Shown: piece after piece, positions 25,878 to 34,425 of the stretch
Layout: the number at the start of each line of letters is the position of its first letter
How positions within the stretch are numbered: the first letter of the stretch is position 1
The notes under the pieces: model-generated
Database searches by the model: none
The model's input: the letters and a program-made list of their open reading frames with translations, nothing else
What the model was told of the DNA's origin: nothing
Position numbers and translations under genes: made by a program
From: Bacillota bacterium
GTDB lineage: Bacteria > Bacillota > Clostridia > Peptostreptococcales > Anaerovoracaceae
Assembly (NCBI GenBank): GCA_023415235.1
Contig: JAEZLP010000041.1
Coordinates: forward strand, 1 to 63,519
Direction: 5' to 3'
DNA length: 63,519 nt

Positions 25878-25907
25878 ATTATACTATTGCAACCCCCTGT
25901 TTGTCAA
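25878..25907 (-). promoter_or_regulatory. Promoter of rplM-rpsI
   Basis: On the minus strand: TTGACA (25907 to 25902), 18-base spacer, TATAAT (25883 to 25878). Both hexamers are perfect consensus. Confidence 0.85.
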
Positions 25908-26181
25908 CCTGAAATTGATGCCTATGTTCCAAAAACACGAAGTGTTTATGAAACTCGATGCCGCATGTCCTTAAAATGAGGTCTTTTCTTGTTTGTCCGG
26001 CCATAGACTCTTAATAGAAGTGTTCTATCCGTTTTCTATTCTTACCTGAAATGTATAAAAATAAAACAAGCTGTCTACAATCGGAACGTCAGAATCATTT
26101 CACCGGGTCCTCACATTGTATTCCTCAGTTATGATACCAGAATCCTTGAACAAACGGTGAAAAAGTTTGGGGGTAAATAAA
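25908..26181. other. Intergenic region between rplM promoter and wall-hydrolase gene
   Basis: About 270 bases between divergent genes. It must contain the wall-hydrolase promoter, but I see no clear consensus pair and no other feature. Confidence 0.35.
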
Positions 26182-26892
26182 ATGACAAAGGAAAAACAAA
26201 AGGTCGACTTGGCCAGGTCGGCAATATGGATCCTGATCGCGTTGGCCTTTGGAGCCTATCTGGGCTCGCCCGTTGAAAAGTTCTGGGAAGAGCCGGTTTC
26301 CAGAGTGAGCACCGCAGTGTCGGAACAGATAATCCGGTTGGAACGCTTACATAATGACACAAATGAAGAAAATGATGCGCAAAATAATAGGGAAGCGACA
26401 GACGCAGATAATCAGAAAGGTGACGGCACCGTTTCCATGATCGTATCGAACCCTGCGGCGAATGGTCTGCCTGATTATGCCTGTCTGAGCGCAAATCGCG
26501 GCGGAGCTGCAAGCAGAAAGGAAATGGACGTTCTGGTCCGCCTGATCAATGCGGAAGCCTATGGTTTATCCTACAAGGCCAAGCTGGCTGTGGGCCAGGT
26601 GGTCATGAACCGCTGGACCGGCCCCTTCTACGGGAATGATCTGCTGGCTATCATGACGGCGCCTCATCAGTTCACACCGATCCATAACGGATCAGCCTAT
26701 GAGAAGGAAATCGAACCCGATTCCATCAAAGCCGCCAACGCGGTATTAAACGGTACAGGCGTCAGGGAGCTGACCGACGATACCTATTACTTCGTCAATC
26801 CCGACTTTACCGAGGACAAGACCATTGAAACAAAAATGCAATTTGTATGTGAGATTGAAGGAATTCACTTTTATAAGCCTCCGGCCAATTAA
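26182..26892 (+). CDS. Cell wall hydrolase, SleB/CwlJ type
   Basis: A 236-residue membrane-anchored protein: one N-terminal hydrophobic segment (AIWILIALAFGAYLGS, about residues 16-31), a low-complexity Asn/Asp/Glu-rich linker, then a Hydrolase_2 domain (residues about 110-236). The domain keeps LINAEAYGLSYKAKLAVGQV with the conserved glutamate and VMNRW. SleB-type enzymes are lytic transglycosylases; here the role could be germination or vegetative wall turnover. The ATG at 26182 follows TGGGGGTAA; an upstream TTG at 26167 is less likely. It has its own terminator. Confidence 0.88.
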   Translation: MTKEKQKVDLARSAIWILIALAFGAYLGSPVEKFWEEPVSRVSTAVSEQIIRLERLHNDTNEENDAQNNREATDADNQKGDGTVSMIVSNPAANGLPDYACLSANRGGAASRKEMDVLVRLINAEAYGLSYKAKLAVGQVVMNRWTGPFYGNDLLAIMTAPHQFTPIHNGSAYEKEIEPDSIKAANAVLNGTGVRELTDDTYYFVNPDFTEDKTIETKMQFVCEIEGIHFYKPPAN

Positions 26893-26911
26893 ATGATTGG
26901 ATTCATTTGAT

Positions 26912-26956
26912 GAGGAGATCCGGCCATTTAGAAATAGAGGCCTCCAGGATCTCCTC
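26912..26956 (+). terminator. Terminator between wall hydrolase and ABC permease
   Basis: GAGGAGATC and GATCTCCTC arms, with inner GGCC pairs, followed by GTTATTTTTT on the plus strand. It serves the plus-strand wall-hydrolase gene, and the same stem can act on the converging minus-strand permease. Confidence 0.75.
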
Positions 26957-26964
26957 GTTATTTT

Positions 26965-28314
26965 TTATTCATTTCTCAAGCTTTCCAGCGCGGACAGGCG
27001 CATTGCTCTTCTTGCAGGCGAGTATCCCGCTAAAATCCCGATGGTGGTGGAAAACACCAGAGAGCTTGCAGCGACCCACCAGGGAATGATCGACACCGTA
27101 GAGCCTCCTCCGCCTACCGTACCAAGCATTACAGACATAATGCCGCTCAGGACGGTATTCATCAGCAGGGAAAGAATCAAGCTGAATATCAGTCCGATCA
27201 CCCCTCCGATAAAGCCGATCATTCCGGCTTCCAGCAGGAACAGCTTTTTAATGTCTCTCAAATTGGCTCCGATCACCTTCATGATTCCAATCTCTTTTGT
27301 TCTCTCATAGATGGACATAATCATGGTGTTGGTGATCCCCAGTGCAGCCACCAGAAGGGAAATGGCTCCGATGCCTCCCAGAATTCCCTGAATCATCCTG
27401 GCCGTTTCCTGCATGGATTTCAGCCAGTCGTTGAGACTGCTTGTCTGAAATCCCATTTCGCGAATGGCGTTGCTCACATCCTCCACATCATCGATGCTTC
27501 CCACGTAAACCATGGCGGCATCGTATTCCTTCTTATTGGAAATGGTCTCCTTCCGGGCTCGTTGGGCCTCCTTCTTTATGATTTCCAGCCCTTCCAGGCT
27601 CATATATACGTTGTAGGCGGACTCATCGTTGGGATTCGCCAGGATCCCGACTCCTCTCGCCTTGTATTCCTTGTAGACGACTTTATCTTCATCCGAGCCC
27701 CGGCTTCGCCCCCGGTCCTTCTGGCCGTAGGTGTCGTCTGCGGTAATGATCATCTTGTTGGTAATTACATCCACCTGGGCTTCTCCGCCCCAGGAGCTAC
27801 CCCAGGTTTTCCTCGGATTGTAAAACCAGGTGGGCACCTGATTTCCGAATACCACCTCGAACTTGTCGCCCTTTTCCAGGAGTCTTCCCTCCTGCAGCTC
27901 ATAGCCGAACTTCTGCATCACCTCCGGTTTAATCCCGATCACGGAGGCTTGAGCGACATACTTGCCGACTCCAAAGGTCAAGTAGACATCCATCTTCGGA
28001 GAAACGGCGTCAACTCCCTTTATCTTTTCCATCTCGGCAATTGCCTTGTCGTTGAGAACGCCGGCGCCATCCTGGAACGATCCTCCTCCGGGATAGAACA
28101 TCATTCCTCCTCCCCCGCCGTAAACATCAACCAGGTGGAGATTTCCGTAGCTCTCGATCTGTTCCTGAAAGCTTACGGACAAGCCGAAGCCGATGGAAAG
28201 CATGACGATGATGGCGCTGGTGCCGACCACAACGCCCACGACGGCAAGTATGGTTCTTGTCTTCCTTCGAAGCAGATTTCGGAAGGCAAGGCTGATAATA
28301 TCACGATTATTCAT
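26965..28314 (-). CDS. MacB/FtsX-type ABC transporter permease
   Basis: A 449-residue permease. One N-terminal helix (TILAVVGVVVGTSAIIVMLS) is followed by a large extracytoplasmic MacB_PCD-type domain (residues about 45-300) with a Gly-rich stretch (GGGGGMMFYPGGG), then three C-terminal helices (FtsX domain; IGIMKVIGANLRDIKKLFLL is typical). The ATG at 28314 overlaps the stop of the preceding gene by eight bases (ATGAATAA), implying coupled translation. It should act with the LolD-type ATPase at 30364; such systems often work as mechanotransmitters or exporters rather than classical channels. Confidence 0.88.
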   Translation of the reverse strand: MNNRDIISLAFRNLLRRKTRTILAVVGVVVGTSAIIVMLSIGFGLSVSFQEQIESYGNLHLVDVYGGGGGMMFYPGGGSFQDGAGVLNDKAIAEMEKIKGVDAVSPKMDVYLTFGVGKYVAQASVIGIKPEVMQKFGYELQEGRLLEKGDKFEVVFGNQVPTWFYNPRKTWGSSWGGEAQVDVITNKMIITADDTYGQKDRGRSRGSDEDKVVYKEYKARGVGILANPNDESAYNVYMSLEGLEIIKKEAQRARKETISNKKEYDAAMVYVGSIDDVEDVSNAIREMGFQTSSLNDWLKSMQETARMIQGILGGIGAISLLVAALGITNTMIMSIYERTKEIGIMKVIGANLRDIKKLFLLEAGMIGFIGGVIGLIFSLILSLLMNTVLSGIMSVMLGTVGGGGSTVSIIPWWVAASSLVFSTTIGILAGYSPARRAMRLSALESLRNE

Positions 28315-30337
28315 CGATTTCCATCTCCCGGTGCATCTTCTTTTTTCTGATCTTCCTCCATGCGAAGAATCCGCCGCCCCCAAGCAGCAGGATCACTCCA
28401 GCGGCAATCCAGGGAGTCTTGCTTCCGCCTTGGTTCATTCCTTCCTCCGGCATCATCCCTTCGTCAAAGACAGGCATTTCCTCCATGACGTCAAAGGAGA
28501 AGGCTCTTTCAAGAATCTGCACATCGCCGGCTGCGTCCTCATAGGAGAATATGATCTTGCCCGTCATCTCTCCCCCTTTTCTAGGAATAAAGCTGAAATC
28601 ATAGCTGTCGCTCTTGCCGCTTTCCAGATTTCCCACAAAATAGCTTGTGGATTCCGGCGTATCAAAATCGCCCTCCGCAGTAACACGCAGGTTGCTCAGA
28701 GTGGTTTTTCCCGTGTTGTAGAACTGCACGGAGAGGCCGTTCTGCATTCCCGCAAAGAGATCCGGCGGAGCGATAATGTCGTCCACCTCAAGCCTTGTAT
28801 CCTGCATAACGGGAATCGAGATGATATCCTTGGAAGTAAAAGCATTGCCGGAACCGTCCTCATAGGACATGTCGACGGTCAGCGGCGTTGTTTTCTGCTC
28901 AGCGTTGGGCTTTACCGATAAAACCATGGCCCGTTCCGTTCTTTCTTTTTTCCCCAGCTTTTCAATATAAAAGGAATTGCTGCTGTTCACAGGGATGATC
29001 GCTCCGTCCTCGGAGCTGATCGTCACCTTGATATTGTTGATGGCACGGCTTCCGCTGGCATTATAAAGACCCAGCTCCAGCAGAAATTTATCCCCGGCCT
29101 GGACAAAGCTGCCTCCATAGCTGTAGTTGTCCACCATGAGCTGGGGTGTCTTTTCGCCGCCGGCGCCGCTGACGTAGACGCTGGCATATTGGGTAACTGC
29201 GCTTTTACTTTCATCGGAAGTGCTGGATGATAAGGTGATTTTAATTGAATATGCCTTTTCCTTCGCTCCGTCCGCGGCAAACATCGTGACCGAATAATTC
29301 TTGCGGCTGCCCGCCGGTATTGACGACTCGATGAAGGTGGTCCTGGACTTGTTCAGCAGCCCGTCCGGAACTTCTACGCTGACTCTGATATTCTTCAGCT
29401 CTGCGCTATTTTTATTTTCAACGTCAAAGGAAAGAGTGAACTCGTCATCACCGGAAACCTGACCCGGTGCGCTGATGTTGGTGATTTCCGCATTCTTAAC
29501 GGAACCGCCGGAGCCCTTGACCGGCACATAAAAGGTCTTTTTCAGACTCACGGCTTCATTGGAGTAATCCAGGCCGGTTATCTCCGCTGTAATCCCGTAG
29601 CTTTTTGATTCGGCGTCATCCTCAACCGCAACAGGGAAGCGGACTTCCTTTCTGCTCCCCGTAGCTATGTATCCCAGCATCATAGAATTGCTTGCATTGT
29701 CCATGGACAGCCCATCCGGCATGGTCAAGGTCAGCTGGGCGTTTTTGATTACCGTGCTGCCGTTATTGATAATCTCCAGCGCCAGGATGTTTTCCTGTCC
29801 CTGATCGAATCCACCCGCCGGATTGGTGTAATGGATGATGTCAAGAGCGGCGATATTGTTTCCTGATCCATGGATCGGATCGGCCAGCTTCTCATAAATA
29901 GTGAGCTTACCCAGGCTGCCGTTTTCGTGAACCGTCACGCCGTCATGTCTCAGAATCAGGCTCAGGTTTCTTGTGCCGGCTGTGGCGAACCTGGCGATCT
30001 TCAGGCTGAAGTTGATCGATGCTTTTTGATCCTTCGCCAGCGTAATGGTTCCCATGGGGTTTGCTGTAACGGTAATATCCTTCTGAGAGCTCATTCCCAG
30101 CTCGGCGCTGTTGAAGGTGAAGTTTCCGTTTTCCTTATTTTCAATCTGCACGGTGATTACCGCGTTCTCGTCGCCCTGCATCACCGATGCGGAACCGACG
30201 ATTTTCGAATTGATCAGCATGGTTCCTCCGTAGACAGGATTGCCGGCCCCAGAGAGGCCAATAGGAAGGGCTTGGAATCCCAGCCCCAAAATTGCCGCAA
30301 TAAAAATGAGTAGTGCTTTTCTTCTTTTGCTGTTCAT
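28307..30337 (-). CDS. COG1361-type extracellular beta-domain protein with C-terminal membrane anchor
   Basis: A 676-residue protein with an N-terminal signal segment (ALLIFIAAILGLGFQALPI), several Ig-like or CARDB/NEW3-like beta domains and one C-terminal helix (WIAAGVILLLGGGGFFAW) followed by a basic tail. Repeated phrases such as NAQLTLTMPDGL, NIRVSVEVPDGLL and NIKVTISSEDG mark the domains. It sits between the ABC ATPase and the permease with coupled translation, so it is probably an accessory part of that transporter facing outside. Its exact function is not known. Confidence 0.82.
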   Translation of the reverse strand: MNSKRRKALLIFIAAILGLGFQALPIGLSGAGNPVYGGTMLINSKIVGSASVMQGDENAVITVQIENKENGNFTFNSAELGMSSQKDITVTANPMGTITLAKDQKASINFSLKIARFATAGTRNLSLILRHDGVTVHENGSLGKLTIYEKLADPIHGSGNNIAALDIIHYTNPAGGFDQGQENILALEIINNGSTVIKNAQLTLTMPDGLSMDNASNSMMLGYIATGSRKEVRFPVAVEDDAESKSYGITAEITGLDYSNEAVSLKKTFYVPVKGSGGSVKNAEITNISAPGQVSGDDEFTLSFDVENKNSAELKNIRVSVEVPDGLLNKSRTTFIESSIPAGSRKNYSVTMFAADGAKEKAYSIKITLSSSTSDESKSAVTQYASVYVSGAGGEKTPQLMVDNYSYGGSFVQAGDKFLLELGLYNASGSRAINNIKVTISSEDGAIIPVNSSNSFYIEKLGKKERTERAMVLSVKPNAEQKTTPLTVDMSYEDGSGNAFTSKDIISIPVMQDTRLEVDDIIAPPDLFAGMQNGLSVQFYNTGKTTLSNLRVTAEGDFDTPESTSYFVGNLESGKSDSYDFSFIPRKGGEMTGKIIFSYEDAAGDVQILERAFSFDVMEEMPVFDEGMMPEEGMNQGGSKTPWIAAGVILLLGGGGFFAWRKIRKKKMHREMEIDE

Positions 30338-30363
30338 AATGATCCTTTCATACTCCTTTTGCT

Positions 30364-31059
30364 TTAATATCCGTTATTATCGTCAATGGACAGGATATTT
30401 CCATCCTGGATCGTGACGATCCTGTCCGCATAATCCGCGATCTTCCTGTCATGGGTTACGATGATCAGCGTGCTGCCATATTCCCTTGCCTTTGACATCA
30501 TGATCTCCATAACCTCTTTGGAGGTGTGGGTGTCCAGATTTCCGGTGGGCTCATCGGCGAAAATGATTTTCGGATTGCCGACAAGAGCTCTTGCGATTCC
30601 GACCCTCTGCTGCTGTCCGCCGCTCATCTGCGCAGGCCTGCGGTTTTCATATCCCGCAAGTCCGACCTCCTTCAACGTCTCTCTTGCCATCCGTTCTCTC
30701 TTCTTTTTTTCGACGCCACGGAAGATCAAAGGGAGACTCACATTTTCCACGGCAGTAAACATGGGCATCAGGTGGTAGGCTTGAAAAATGAAGCCTATGT
30801 TTTTTTGACGGAAAAGTGTGACATTCTCCTCATTGAGCTTGTGGACCGGGATTCCCCCTATGTAAATTTCCCCTTTTGTCGGTTTTTCCAATCCGGCTAC
30901 CATATTTAAAAATGTTGACTTTCCCGAGCCGGAAGCCCCGAGAAAGCAGATAATTTCCCCTTTGTAAATCTCCAGGCTTACGTCATCCAGGGCGATCACC
31001 TTTTCCTCGCCCATCCGATAGACTTTTCTTATGTTCTTTACTGTGATCAATGGCTCCAT
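30364..31059 (-). CDS. ABC transporter ATP-binding protein, LolD/MacB type
   Basis: A 231-residue ATPase. Walker A is GASGSGKST, the signature MSGGQQQRVGIARAL, and Walker B IIFADEPTGNLDT, with the switch histidine in IIVTHD. This is the usual partner of MacB/FtsX-type permeases. The ATG at 31059 follows AGGGGGAAAGC; an earlier in-frame start at 31095 is unlikely. It is the first gene of a three-gene operon with the COG1361-type protein and permease. Confidence 0.92.
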   Translation of the reverse strand: MEPLITVKNIRKVYRMGEEKVIALDDVSLEIYKGEIICFLGASGSGKSTFLNMVAGLEKPTKGEIYIGGIPVHKLNEENVTLFRQKNIGFIFQAYHLMPMFTAVENVSLPLIFRGVEKKKRERMARETLKEVGLAGYENRRPAQMSGGQQQRVGIARALVGNPKIIFADEPTGNLDTHTSKEVMEIMMSKAREYGSTLIIVTHDRKIADYADRIVTIQDGNILSIDDNNGY

Positions 31060-31079
31060 GCTTTCCCCCTTATCGCCTG

Positions 31080-31108
31080 TTGACAATTTCTCCAATGCTA
31101 ATTATACA
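31080..31108 (+). promoter_or_regulatory. Candidate promoter facing the FMN reductase gene
   Basis: TTGACA, 17-base spacer, TATACA on the plus strand, about 230 bases before the reductase start. The long leader between has no clear extra structure. A TATACT nearer the gene (31219-31224) is an alternative -10. Confidence 0.45.
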
Positions 31109-31336
31109 CTAACAGATTAGACGGTAAAAATTAACTATAAGTTTCCGAAAAAACCCATTTTTAAGATTTTATAAGATTTTTTTCATCGCGCCTTTACATA
31201 GTATCATGCAAATTATGGTATACTTTGTTTAGCGGCTGTAGGACAGGGTAAATAAACGGAAACAAGATTTGGATTCAAAGGAAAAAATGCGCAGAAGAAA
31301 TTGACGAGATCATGAGGATCTGAAGGAGAGATAACA

Positions 31337-31888
31337 ATGGTTAAGATTGGAATTATCATCGGAAGCACACGGCCGGGACGTGTGGGGGATACCGTAGCAA
31401 AATGGGTTTATGAGCAGTCAAAAAAACGGGAGGACGCCGAGTTTGAGCTGATTGACATCAAGGATTACAATCTGCCTCTGCTGGATGAACCGATGCCTGC
31501 GGCAGCACAGCAATACAGCCAAGAGCATACGAAAAAATGGTCTGCTAAAATCAACGAGCTTGACGGGTTTATTTTCGTGACGCCAGAGTACAATCATGCC
31601 ACATCGGCTGCTTTGAAAAACGCTCTTGATTTTCTTTACAATGAGTGGACCGATAAGGCGGCCGGCTTTGTAAGCTACGGCGCCATCGGCGGAGCAAGGG
31701 CGGTGGAATCGCTGCGGACCATCATGGCTCAGTTTAGAATCGCGGATGTGCGGGAGCAGGTCCTGTTCTTCCTGGCCGATGATTTTGAGAACGGAGAACT
31801 GAAAGCAAAGCCACGTCACGAGAAATCTGTCGACACAATGTTTTCGCAGGTGATCTCATGGAGCACCGCGTTGAAAACCCTGCGGTAA
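31337..31888 (+). CDS. NADPH-dependent FMN reductase family protein
   Basis: A 183-residue flavodoxin-fold protein. The FMN-phosphate loop is IIGSTRPGRVGDTVAKWV (near the N terminus), and FVTPEYNHATSAALKNALD is the family's second signature. It probably reduces quinones, azo compounds or metals using NAD(P)H, but the physiological substrate is not readable. AAGGAGAG precedes the ATG. Single gene with its own terminators. Confidence 0.9.
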   Translation: MVKIGIIIGSTRPGRVGDTVAKWVYEQSKKREDAEFELIDIKDYNLPLLDEPMPAAAQQYSQEHTKKWSAKINELDGFIFVTPEYNHATSAALKNALDFLYNEWTDKAAGFVSYGAIGGARAVESLRTIMAQFRIADVREQVLFFLADDFENGELKAKPRHEKSVDTMFSQVISWSTALKTLR

Positions 31889-31896
31889 TTCGTGAA

Positions 31897-31923
31897 CCTC
31901 CGGCTAAAACCGGAAGTTTTCTA
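31897..31923 (+). terminator. Terminator of the FMN reductase gene
   Basis: TCCGG-ctaaaa-CCGGA followed by AGTTTTCT, about ten bases past the stop. Confidence 0.6.
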
Positions 31924-31926
31924 TAT

Positions 31927-31979
31927 AAAAATGGGGCTGCGCCAGCGGTTTTTTAACCCAAGTGCAAAAGCCCCATTTT
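31927..31979. terminator. Shared terminator, FMN reductase and isochorismatase-family gene
   Basis: AAAATGGGGCT and AGCCCCATTTT arms enclose a 31-base loop. The T run on both sides suits the two converging genes. Confidence 0.7.
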
Positions 31980-32010
31980 TTTGTTGGTTTATTCAAATTC
32001 ATTTAAGGAT

Positions 32011-32712
32011 TTATTTCAATCTTCCCTCGATCACTGCAATGGTCTCTTCCGTGCTGAGAACCTGACAATAGATCTGATTCATAATCTTCAGTTCTGCATC
32101 GTGGAGGGTAATGTCCGGCGCGGCGCAGGCGTCTTCCACGCATATGACTCTGAATCCTTCGTCTGCCAGGCTTCTTACCGTTCCTGCCACACACTGATCC
32201 GTAACAATTCCCGTAACTACAACCGTGTCGATGCCGATATTTCTGATCAGCTTCGTATAGTTGGTTCCCAATGTTACGCTGTCCGTGGTTTTGTTTACCA
32301 CAATTTCATCCTTCAGCGGCGTCAGTTCATCGATCATTTCCGCGCCTTTTGAATGGACATAGAGATAGATGCCGTTCCAGCCCTCGGATTTTTGTACAGG
32401 CGCCCTATCCTCCCCATCCTCTCTCAGGCAGGCAATTCTGCCGAAGGTGACCAGCATGTTGTTCTTTCTGAAGTACTCCAGCAGCTTAACGTTATTCGGT
32501 ATGACGATGTCATCCAATCTGTCGTGGAAAGGAATCCATCTTTCCCACTCGCCGGCTTCCTGGAAAGCAAGGGCATCGCCAAAGTCTCTTAAAACAAATT
32601 CTTTCTGCATATCCACGATCAGCAGCGCCGTTTTCTTCGGATCTACAATAAAGTCGGGAAATTCCTTCATGGTTTCATAGTAAAAAGACAAGTATTTTGG
32701 GTTCGGTTTCAT
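32011..32712 (-). CDS. Isochorismatase-fold cysteine hydrolase
   Basis: A 233-residue cysteine hydrolase. The catalytic triad is visible: Asp in LLIVDMQKEF (about residue 34), Lys in VVNKTTDSV and Cys in VTGIVTDQCVAGTVRSLADE. The family includes nicotinamidases, N-carbamoylsarcosine amidases, ureidoacrylate hydrolases and isochorismatases. The conserved context is an APC permease just upstream in the same direction (75-base gap), so it may hydrolyse an amide that the permease imports (inference). AGGAGG precedes the ATG at 32712. Confidence 0.88.
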   Translation of the reverse strand: MKPNPKYLSFYYETMKEFPDFIVDPKKTALLIVDMQKEFVLRDFGDALAFQEAGEWERWIPFHDRLDDIVIPNNVKLLEYFRKNNMLVTFGRIACLREDGEDRAPVQKSEGWNGIYLYVHSKGAEMIDELTPLKDEIVVNKTTDSVTLGTNYTKLIRNIGIDTVVVTGIVTDQCVAGTVRSLADEGFRVICVEDACAAPDITLHDAELKIMNQIYCQVLSTEETIAVIEGRLK

Positions 32713-32787
32713 TTTTATCCTCCTTGATTAAAATTAGTTCAAGCTATTTGTCGTGTAAACAGGATTGGTTCTGAATGCGCCAATTAT

Positions 32788-34134
32788 CTATTCCGACAGA
32801 ATCGGGGGCTTTTTCTTGAAGCCGTTGGTTGTAATTGCAGCATAGATAAGACCGATCACCAGCCATACACCGCCAACGGTCAAAGCTGTCTTGGACAGAT
32901 TGATCCATAAATAGAAGCATATTGCGAAGCCTAACGCAGGCATAATCAGGTATTTCACTACGTTTTTATTATCCTGCTTAAAGAAATGGTAGACAATCAC
33001 GGACAGGTTTACACACAGAAATCCGAATAATCCGCCAAAGCTCATCAGCTCCGTTACCAGAGAAATATTTAGTGTCAAAGCCCCGACGACGCCGATGGCG
33101 CACATAATAAAGATGTTGTATACCGGGGTTTTATATTTCGGATGGAGGTGAGTAAAGAATTTCTTTGGCAGAACTTCGTCACGACCCATTCCATAAAGCA
33201 GTCTGGCTGCGCTGGATTGCCCCGTCAGACCTGCCGTCAAAGTGGACAGAATTACCGCAAAGGTATAAAATCCCGCCAGAGTTACGCCGCCTGCAAGCTG
33301 AGCTACTTCGAAAAGAGCGGTATCTGCGGAAGCGAAGGTGGAATAATCCGGCCAGACAAGCTGGGCTACATAAGCCTGAAGAATGAATATTCCTCCCCCG
33401 GCCAGACAGGCAATAATCGCCGCCCGCCCGATATCCTTACGCGGATTCAGAGCTTCTTCCGCCATGGTTGTAATGGAGTCAAAGCCCAGGAAGGAGAAAC
33501 AGGCAATGGCGCCGCCGGCGATCAGCAGACTGCCGGAAAACTCCTCCGGATTATAGAACGGTTTCGATGAGATCAGGTTTCCTGCCCCTGCGCCCTGAGT
33601 CACCGCATAGGCGCAAATGACGATGAATGCCACAACGATGGCCCCCATAATACCAACCAGAATAATATTGGTTCTTGCCGCCATCTGTACGCCAAAATAG
33701 TTTACAACCGTTATTACCGCAGCGATGATCAGGACCCATACCCAATAAGGGATTGCCGGAACGGCCGCATTGGCATAGGATGCTCCTACCATAAACACAA
33801 TCAGCGGAACCAGCACATAGTCTAAAAACATCGCCCAGCCGGATAGAAAGCCCAGGTTGTGGTTAATTCCCCGCTGTGTGTAGGTGTAGGTTGATCCCGC
33901 AACGGGAAAAGCAGCGGCCATGTGGCCATAGCTGTAAGCTGTAAAAAGCATGGCTACCGTAGCGATGACATAGGCCATTGCCAGGGTGCCTCCTGTGATT
34001 TCCGTCACACTGCCGTAAATGTAAGCAGGTGCAATGGGCGTCATAAAAGCAATGCCGTAGATCGCAAGATCCTTCAGGGTTAAAACTCTCTTGAGTTCCT
34101 GTTTATAACCCATGTTTTCATTGTTCGTTGTCAT
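32788..34134 (-). CDS. Amino acid/polyamine/organocation (APC) permease
   Basis: A 448-residue membrane protein with about 12 hydrophobic segments. APC signatures are GSVTEITGGTLAMAYVIATV in the first helices, FPVAGSTYTYTQRGINHNLG (the conserved G-S-x-Y loop) and FSFLGFDSITTMAEEALNP. It should import an amino acid or amine by secondary transport. A sigma-54-type promoter lies about 90 bases upstream, next to genes for an NtrC-type regulator and its kinase. The isochorismatase-family gene follows, probably co-transcribed. Confidence 0.92.
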   Translation of the reverse strand: MTTNNENMGYKQELKRVLTLKDLAIYGIAFMTPIAPAYIYGSVTEITGGTLAMAYVIATVAMLFTAYSYGHMAAAFPVAGSTYTYTQRGINHNLGFLSGWAMFLDYVLVPLIVFMVGASYANAAVPAIPYWVWVLIIAAVITVVNYFGVQMAARTNIILVGIMGAIVVAFIVICAYAVTQGAGAGNLISSKPFYNPEEFSGSLLIAGGAIACFSFLGFDSITTMAEEALNPRKDIGRAAIIACLAGGGIFILQAYVAQLVWPDYSTFASADTALFEVAQLAGGVTLAGFYTFAVILSTLTAGLTGQSSAARLLYGMGRDEVLPKKFFTHLHPKYKTPVYNIFIMCAIGVVGALTLNISLVTELMSFGGLFGFLCVNLSVIVYHFFKQDNKNVVKYLIMPALGFAICFYLWINLSKTALTVGGVWLVIGLIYAAITTNGFKKKPPILSE

Positions 34135-34223
34135 GATTTATCTCACCCTTTCATAGTATTGGTTTTGATCAAAGACTTGAGCTTGACAAAACCATCGTAA
34201 AAATAATTTCGAATATATTAAAG

Positions 34224-34239
34224 AGCAACGATCATGCCA
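34224..34239 (-). promoter_or_regulatory. Sigma-54 promoter of the APC permease gene
   Basis: On the minus strand TGGCATG-ATCG-TTGCT, one base off the consensus TGGCACG-N4-TTGCW. The GG and GC dinucleotides are separated by exactly ten bases, as required. It lies about 90 bases before the permease start. Confidence 0.8.
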
Positions 34240-34294
34240 ACTCATCCGGCCCCTTCCCCGATCCGTCAAACAGGCGCTGAAAGGCACAAAAATA

Positions 34295-34325
34295 CAGACC
34301 TTCTCAATATAGTTGAGCCGGTCTG
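34295..34325 (-). terminator. Terminator of the NtrC-type regulator gene
   Basis: On the minus strand CAGACC-gg-CTCAA-ctata-TTGAG-aa-GGTCTG followed by TATTTTTG. It separates the two-component operon from the sigma-54 promoter. Confidence 0.7.
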
Positions 34326-34343
34326 CTTTAAATTAAGAATTAT

Positions 34344-34365
34344 TATGCTTGCGGTATGCTTGCGG
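34344..34365. repeat. Tandem 11-base direct repeat, candidate enhancer
   Basis: TATGCTTGCGG occurs twice in tandem, about 110 bases upstream of the sigma-54 promoter. This distance suits binding of an NtrC-type activator. Confidence 0.45.
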
Positions 34366-34381
34366 TATTTAGGTGGCATTG

Positions 34382-34399
34382 TGCTACATTTTTGTAGCA
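34382..34399. promoter_or_regulatory. Inverted repeat, candidate upstream activator site
   Basis: TGCTACA-tttt-TGTAGCA, a perfect 7-bp inverted repeat about 150 bases upstream of the sigma-54 promoter. The dyad form is typical of NtrC-family enhancer sites. Confidence 0.5.
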
Positions 34400-34425
34400 G
34401 GTTTCCTCCCCGGGTGCTTCCTTTC

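Noticed and set aside
34344..34365. Possible CRISPR-like repeat
   Set aside because: Only two tandem 11-base units without spacers; no CRISPR array or cas gene was seen anywhere in the window.
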